Shown here one piece after another: positions 59,641 through 64,000 of a stretch of DNA of 64,000 nucleotides; the first letter of the stretch is position 1; the number at the start of each line of letters is the position of its first letter. A program made the position numbers and the translations under genes. Source of the DNA: Cellulosimicrobium sp. Marseille-Q4280 (GTDB taxonomy: Bacteria; Actinomycetota; Actinomycetes; Actinomycetales; Cellulomonadaceae). The stretch spans positions 372,001 through 436,000 of the forward strand of contig NZ_CALPBY010000002.1 in NCBI RefSeq assembly GCF_943181405.1, in the 5' to 3' direction. The notes beneath the pieces are model-generated. The model was not told the DNA's origin and ran no database searches. It saw only the letters and a list, made by a program, of their open reading frames with translations.

Positions 59641-60495
59641 ATGCTGCGTATCGCCGTCCCCAACAAGGGGTCCTTGTCCGAGCCCGCCGTCGAGATGCTG
59701 CGCGAGGCGGGGTACCGCCAGCGGCGCGACTCGCGCGAGCTGGTGCTCGCGGACCCGGACAACGACGTCGAGTTCTTCTTCCTGCGTCCGCGCGACATCG
59801 CGGTGTACGTGGGGTCGGGGACGGTGGACGTCGGGATCACGGGGCGTGACCTGCTCCTGGACTCTGGGGCGGACGCCGTGGAGCACATGCAGCTCGGGTT
59901 CGGCGGGTCGACGTTCCGGTACGCGGCCCCGACGGGGGCGGTGACGTCGCTGGCGCAGGTGCAGGGGCTGCGGGTGGCGACGTCGTACGAGGTGCTGGTG
60001 GAGGGTCACCTGCGGTCGCACGGCGTGGACGCGACGGTGGTGCACCTGGACGGCGCGGTGGAGTCGGCGGTGCAGCTCGGCGTGGCGGACGTCGTGGCGG
60101 ACGTGGTCTCGACCGGCACGACGCTGCGGGGCGCGGGGCTGGAGGTCTTCGGTGACCCGATCCTCGAGTCGGAGGCCGTGCTGATCCGTCCGCGCGCGGT
60201 CGCGGAGACGGACGTGCCGGCGGGTGTGGAGGTGCTGAGCCGTCGTCTGCAGGGTGTGCTCACGGCGCGCCAGTACGTGCTCATGGACTACGACGTGCCG
60301 GTGTCGCTCGTGGAGCAGGCGGTGGCGATCACGCCGGGCCTGGAGTCCCCGACGGTCTCGCCGCTGCACGACCGGGACTGGGCGGCGGTGCGGGCGATGG
60401 TGCGCCGCGACCGGACGAACCAGGTGATGGACGCCCTGTACGACGTGGGTGCGCGCGCCATCCTGGTGACGTCGATCCACGCCTGCCGCATCTGA
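59641..60495 (+). CDS. hisG: ATP phosphoribosyltransferase, long form
   Basis: A 284-residue enzyme for the first, feedback-controlled step of histidine synthesis. [50 protein letters not shown] and the PRPP motif [21 protein letters not shown] are present. The C-terminal regulatory domain (about residues 210-284), which binds histidine, is complete, so this is the long form that needs no HisZ. The ATG at 59641 has GAAGG upstream. Confidence 0.96.
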   Translation: MLRIAVPNKGSLSEPAVEMLREAGYRQRRDSRELVLADPDNDVEFFFLRPRDIAVYVGSGTVDVGITGRDLLLDSGADAVEHMQLGFGGSTFRYAAPTGAVTSLAQVQGLRVATSYEVLVEGHLRSHGVDATVVHLDGAVESAVQLGVADVVADVVSTGTTLRGAGLEVFGDPILESEAVLIRPRAVAETDVPAGVEVLSRRLQGVLTARQYVLMDYDVPVSLVEQAVAITPGLESPTVSPLHDRDWAAVRAMVRRDRTNQVMDALYDVGARAILVTSIHACRI

Positions 60496-60583
60496 CGGCC
60501 GCGTCGGTCGGCCGCTTGCCGGACGCGCGGTGCGCCGCCCCGGAGCCGCGGTGGGTCGTGCCGTGGTGTGAGACGGTGGCGGC

Positions 60584-61078
60584 ATGAGTGGTGCGCCGTT
60601 CCCGGAGGCGGGGCTGCCCGGAGACCGCCGCGACGATCCGTACCGGGTGTTCCGGCCTCGCTTCGGCCTGGTGTCGGCGTGGGCGACGGGCGTCGTGGTG
60701 GTGGGGGCCTGCGTCGTGGTGGGTGTCCTCGCGACGGGCCCGCTCGGGACGTCGTGGGTGAACCGGCTCTCTCTCGCCGCGTTCGCGCTGTTCGCGGCGT
60801 GGCTCCTGTGGCGCCTCGGCGGGGTGCACGCCGTGCCGAGCCGTGCGGGTCTGCGCGTGCGCAACGTCATCTACACGCGCGAGCTCGAGTGGGCGCAGGT
60901 GGTGTCGGTGCGGTTCGGCAGCGGCGACCCCTGGGTGCGGCTCGACCTGGCGGACGGGTCCACGCTCGCGGTGATGGGGATCCAGCGGGCCGACGGCGCG
61001 CGCGGCGACCTCGAGTCGCGTCGTCTCGCCGCGCTGGTCCAGGCGCACGGCGAGGCGCGCGAAGGGCACGACCGTTAG
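60584..61078 (+). CDS. PH-domain membrane protein
   Basis: A 164-residue protein starting MSGAPFPEAGLPGD. Two hydrophobic segments (AWATGVVVVGACVVVGVLATG and LSLAAFALFAAWLLWRLG) are followed by a small beta-rich domain HAVPSRAGLRVRNVIYTRELEWAQVVSVRFGSGDPWVRL, the bacterial PH-like (YdbS/PF10756-type) pattern often found in actinobacteria near hisG and ribH. Its function is unknown. A strong bidirectional terminator lies after it. Confidence 0.8.
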   Translation: MSGAPFPEAGLPGDRRDDPYRVFRPRFGLVSAWATGVVVVGACVVVGVLATGPLGTSWVNRLSLAAFALFAAWLLWRLGGVHAVPSRAGLRVRNVIYTRELEWAQVVSVRFGSGDPWVRLDLADGSTLAVMGIQRADGARGDLESRRLAALVQAHGEAREGHDR

Positions 61079-61158
61079 CACGGGTCGGCATCCGTGCCGC
61101 GTCGCGCTCGCCCCCGGGACGCTGCAGGGACGGTCGTCCCGCTGAGGCTGCTGCACGG

Positions 61159-61193
61159 GAGAGGCCCCCACCCGGTCCGGGTGGGGGCCTCTC
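61159..61193. terminator. Strong bidirectional terminator
   Basis: A perfect 17-bp inverted repeat (61159-61175 with 61177-61193) centred on one base, including GGCCCCCACCC/GGGTGGGGGCC, separates the convergent PH-domain gene and helicase gene. Confidence 0.92.
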
Positions 61194-61217
61194 CTCGACT
61201 CGTCAGACCTCAGGCGG

Positions 61218-63134
61218 TCAGTACGACGTGCGCTGGCGCGGCTTGCGGTCGTCGTGACGGTCCGCGCGGTCGCGACGCTCGTCGCTGCGACCCGAGGGGC
61301 CGTGGGCGCCGCGGGGACGGTCGCCCGTGGGGCGCGGTGCGCGGCCCCGTGCCGGCGGCGCGCCCTCGTCGACGCGGATCCGCAGGAACTTGCCTGCGAC
61401 CCGGGCCCGCGAGATGCGGTCGAGCGTCGCGTCGTCGAGCGGCGCGGCGATGTCGACGAGGGAGAACGACGGGAAGATGTCGATCTTGCCGACGTCCGAC
61501 CCGTTGAGACCCGCCTCGTTCGTCAGCGCACCGACGATGCCGCCCGGCTGCGCGCCGTGCGTGTGGCCCACCGACAGGCGGTACCGGGTCCCGACGGCGT
61601 CGCGACGGATGCCGCGCGTCCCGTCACCGTCGCGCCGGCCCGACGCGCGGTCGCCGCGAGACGCACCACGGTCGCCGGAGCGCTCGGTGCGGGCCGAGCG
61701 TGCCTGGTCGCGGGCCTGCGCCCGCTCCGCCTCGAACCGCTCCTGCTCCTCGAGGGCACGCGGGCCGTCGTCCCCGACGGCGAGCGCCACCAGCGCGGCG
61801 GCGAGGTCGACCGGGTCGACGTCCTGCTCGGTGACGAACGAGCGCACCATGTCGGCGTACATCGCGAGGCGCCCGGCCTCACGACGCTCCGGGACCTGCT
61901 GGAGGAGGCGGCGCGCCTTGTGCGCGGACACGTCCGCGGGGGAGGGGATCTCGACCTCCTGGAGCGGCGTGCGCGTGGTGCGCTCGATCGCGCGCAGACG
62001 CCCGCGCTCGTGCGGCGTGACGAAGCTCAGCGCCTCGCCCGTGCGGCCCGCACGACCGGTGCGGCCGATGCGGTGCACGTACGCCTCGGGCTCGCCCGGA
62101 AGGTCGAAGTTCACCACGAGGCCGATGCGGTCCACGTCGAGGCCACGGGCCGCGACGTCGGTCGCGACCAGCACGTCGAGGGCGCCGGAGCGCAGTCGCT
62201 CGACGATCTTCTCGCGGTCCTTCTGCGCGACGTCGCCCGAGATCGTGGCGGCGGAGATGCCGCGCTCGACGAGCGCGGAGCCGACCTCCTCGGCCGCGCC
62301 GCGCGTGCGGGTGAAGACGATCGCGGCGTCGGCGTCCGACGTCGCGAGGACGCGGGCGAGCGACCCGGTCTTGTGGCGGAACGGCACGACCGCGTAGGTC
62401 TGGCGGACGCTCGTCACGGTGGAGGACTGGCGCGAGACCGCGATCTCGACCGGGTCGTTGAGGTGCTCGGCAGCCACCCGACGGATCGGGGCCGGCATGG
62501 TCGCGGAGAAGAGGGCGACCTGACGCTCGCGCGGCGCGCGGGAGAAGATCGTGTCGACGTCCTCCGCGAAGCCCATGCGGAGCATCTCGTCGGCCTCGTC
62601 GAGCACGAGGAAGCGCACGTCGTCGAGCACGAGGGTGCCGCGCTCGATGTGGTCGATGACACGACCCGGGGTACCGACGACGACCTGCGCGCCGGCCGCG
62701 AGCGCCCGCTGCTGCGGCTGGTACGGCGAGCCGCCGTACACCGCGAGGACGTCGACCCTGGGCAGCTGCGCGGCGAACGTCTCGATCGCGTCGGCGACCT
62801 GCATGGCGAGCTCGCGCGTCGGGGTCAGCACGACCGCCTGCACGCGGCGCAGCGCGGGGTCGATCGCGGCGAGCAGCGGCAGGCCGAACGCGGCGGTCTT
62901 GCCGGTGCCGGTCTGCGCGACACCGGTGATGTCACGGCCCGCGAGGAGCGCGGGGATGGCCTGCGCCTGGATGGCCGACGGCGTGACGAAGCCGAGGTCG
63001 GCCACGGCGCGCCCGAGCGCGGCGGGGAGCCCGAGGGACGCGAACGTCGCGTCGTCCACCGCGGGAGCGGCGGGGGTGGAGTCGGTGGAGGAGTGGTCGA
63101 GGGCGCGCGAGGGCGCGACGACGTCAGCAGTCAT
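61218..63134 (-). CDS. DEAD-box RNA helicase, DeaD/CsdA type
   Basis: A 638-residue RNA helicase. The core has the Q motif FVTPSAIQAQAIP, motif I AQTGTGKTAAF, motif II VLDEADEML, motif III SATMP, and motifs V-VI VATDVAARGLDV and HRIGRTGRAGR. A basic linker leads to a DbpA-type RNA-binding domain (TRYRLSVGHTHGAQPGGIVGALTNEAGLNGSDVGKIDIF), then an Arg/Asp-rich tail. It likely unwinds structured RNA in ribosome assembly or cold stress. The ATG at 63134 (MTADVVAPSR) is used, after a leader of about 180 nt. Confidence 0.94.
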   Translation of the reverse strand: MTADVVAPSRALDHSSTDSTPAAPAVDDATFASLGLPAALGRAVADLGFVTPSAIQAQAIPALLAGRDITGVAQTGTGKTAAFGLPLLAAIDPALRRVQAVVLTPTRELAMQVADAIETFAAQLPRVDVLAVYGGSPYQPQQRALAAGAQVVVGTPGRVIDHIERGTLVLDDVRFLVLDEADEMLRMGFAEDVDTIFSRAPRERQVALFSATMPAPIRRVAAEHLNDPVEIAVSRQSSTVTSVRQTYAVVPFRHKTGSLARVLATSDADAAIVFTRTRGAAEEVGSALVERGISAATISGDVAQKDREKIVERLRSGALDVLVATDVAARGLDVDRIGLVVNFDLPGEPEAYVHRIGRTGRAGRTGEALSFVTPHERGRLRAIERTTRTPLQEVEIPSPADVSAHKARRLLQQVPERREAGRLAMYADMVRSFVTEQDVDPVDLAAALVALAVGDDGPRALEEQERFEAERAQARDQARSARTERSGDRGASRGDRASGRRDGDGTRGIRRDAVGTRYRLSVGHTHGAQPGGIVGALTNEAGLNGSDVGKIDIFPSFSLVDIAAPLDDATLDRISRARVAGKFLRIRVDEGAPPARGRAPRPTGDRPRGAHGPSGRSDERRDRADRHDDRKPRQRTSY

Positions 63135-63323
63135 GGGGCGGTGAGGACCGTTTCGTGTCGGGGTGGGGAGTGGCGTGCGGTCGCCAGGTCGGCTCTCGCA
63201 GGTCGCACTCCCGAACACACCTGGCCGGGCGCCGACCGCGGCCGATGACGGCCGTGCGGGCGGGGGATCCGGCCACTCTCACAGAACACGCGGGACGAGC
63301 GACGAACTCCACAGGTGACCACC

Positions 63324-63329
63324 ATCCTA
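63324..63329 (-). promoter_or_regulatory. Probable -10 box of the helicase gene, with long leader
   Basis: TAGGAT on the minus strand would start the transcript near 63317, giving the helicase a leader of about 180 nt. The 412-bp gap 63135-63546 between the helicase and the next gene otherwise holds only this and the opposing promoter; no gene was recognised in it. Confidence 0.5.
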
Positions 63330-63488
63330 CCGGAGCGGGCGGACCGGGGCCGTGACCGGGTCGGTGACGTCGCTCACCCGGTGAGCGACGCGCGTCCGCA
63401 GACCGTTCCCCGGGACGCGACGGGGTGATTTCGGACGACGCGTCCCGCCCGCCCGGAAATGCGCACCCCGGGCGGGGTGCGCCGTACG

Positions 63489-63494
63489 TAGGAT
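63489..63494 (+). promoter_or_regulatory. Probable -10 box of the phosphatidyltransferase gene
   Basis: TAGGAT fits TANNNT and lies about 50 nt upstream of the GTG at 63547. Confidence 0.5.
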
Positions 63495-63546
63495 GGTCGC
63501 GCGGCGCGAGCCGCGATCCTCAGGCGAGGCAGGACGAGCAGGGGCG

Positions 63547-64000
63547 GTGAGCGTGGCACCAGGGCAGCGGGTCAGCTCCCGTGTCGTGACCGTCCCGAAC
63601 GTCATCAGCTTCCTGCGCCTGCTGCTGGTCCCGGTGTTCGCGGTCCTCATCGTCGAGGGCTACGACGTCTGGGCGCTCGTCGTCCTCGCCGTCTCGGGCG
63701 CGTCCGACTGGCTCGACGGCGTGCTGGCCCGCCGCCTCGACCAGGTGAGCCGCCTCGGGCAGATGCTCGACCCCGCCGCGGACCGGCTCTTCATCCTCGT
63801 CACGCTGCTCGGTCTCGCGTGGCGCGACGTCGTGCCGGTGTGGCTCGTGGTCGTCATCGTCGCGCGCGACCTGCTGCTCGTCTGCCTGCTGCCGTGGCTC
63901 GCCCGCCACGGGTACGGCCCCCTGCCCGTGAGCTTCGCGGGCAAGGCCGGGACGTTCGCCCTGCTGTACGCGTTCCCGCTGCTGCTCCTCGCGGAGATGC
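63547..64000 (+). CDS. CDP-alcohol phosphatidyltransferase, partial
   Basis: The first 151 residues of a PgsA-like membrane enzyme that transfers a phosphatidyl group from CDP-diacylglycerol to an alcohol; the gene runs off the right edge. The signature DGVLARRLDQVSRLGQMLDPAAD matches the D-G-X2-A-R-X8-G-X3-D-X3-D motif of the family. Hydrophobic segments flank it (FLRLLLVPVFAVLIV, LFILVTLLGLAW, VPVWLVVVIVARDLLLVCLL). The start is GTG 63547; GTG 63553 is an alternative. Whether it makes phosphatidylglycerol phosphate or another lipid cannot be decided. Confidence 0.9.
   Translation, partial: MSVAPGQRVSSRVVTVPNVISFLRLLLVPVFAVLIVEGYDVWALVVLAVSGASDWLDGVLARRLDQVSRLGQMLDPAADRLFILVTLLGLAWRDVVPVWLVVVIVARDLLLVCLLPWLARHGYGPLPVSFAGKAGTFALLYAFPLLLLAEM

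Overview
The window is chromosomal DNA from a very GC-rich actinobacterium. Gene content and order (the alaS-ruvX-mltG-aroE and aroC-aroK-aroB-aroQ-efp-nusB-pyrR runs, the pyrRBC-carAB-pyrF operon, actinobacterial MihF, helicase-degenerate PriA, many GTGA/ATGA overlaps and TANNNT -10 boxes) point to the Micrococcales, probably near Cellulomonas/Cellulosimicrobium/Isoptericola. That placement is inferred from gene order and composition, not from a search. No tRNA, rRNA or CRISPR array was seen.

Layout. 1-3 kb: a TPP-riboswitch-controlled ECF transporter (ykoE-ykoD-ykoC), running leftwards off the edge. 3-5.6 kb: an intein-containing Rv2578c-type radical SAM gene behind a LexA-box promoter, then two small reverse genes. 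5.6-8.3 kb: aspS and a frameshifted acetyltransferase. 8.5-13.5 kb: a family 2 glycosyltransferase, an Hpt-like protein lacking its histidine, an OmpR-type regulator and an MMPL transporter. 13.6-16.9 kb: rarA, rpsD and two small membrane-anchored proteins. 17-30.5 kb: alaS-ruvX-mltG-aroE, a reverse prepilin peptidase, aroC-aroK-aroB, a reverse glycerophosphodiesterase, aroQ, a satD-type pair, efp-nusB. 30.5-39.9 kb: the complete de novo pyrimidine operon under a PyrR-binding mRNA hairpin. 40-49.3 kb: a tyrosine phosphatase, mihF-gmk-rpoZ-coaBC, an intact IS481-family element, metK-priA and a HAD phosphatase. 49.4-54.3 kb: fmt-rsmB, a hipBA toxin-antitoxin locus with a broken toxin, and an acetyltransferase. 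54.3-61 kb: rpe, the FMN-riboswitch-controlled rib operon, hisE-hisG and a PH-domain protein. 61-64 kb: a DEAD-box RNA helicase and the start of a CDP-alcohol phosphatidyltransferase.

Most of the window is core housekeeping: shikimate pathway, pyrimidine, riboflavin and histidine synthesis, aminoacylation, ribosome function and coenzyme A/SAM supply, arranged as tight operons with overlapping start and stop codons. Several genes appear to be transcribed without a leader, since a TANNNT hexamer ends 6-7 nt before the start codon (Rv2578c-like, regulator, rarA, aroQ, satD, metK, fmt, rpe, hisE).

No large undescribed system is evident. The observations most worth a second look are four perfect TCGAAC-N4-GTTCGA palindromes (one in the radical SAM promoter, three in phase inside the 5' coding region of rsmB), an intein placed inside the Fe-S cysteine motif of the radical SAM protein, an IS481-family insertion at a CTAG site that gives stop codons to genes on both strands, a hairpin that hides the transposase ribosome binding site, palindromes over the satD promoter, and the histidine-less Hpt protein between a glycosyltransferase and a response regulator.
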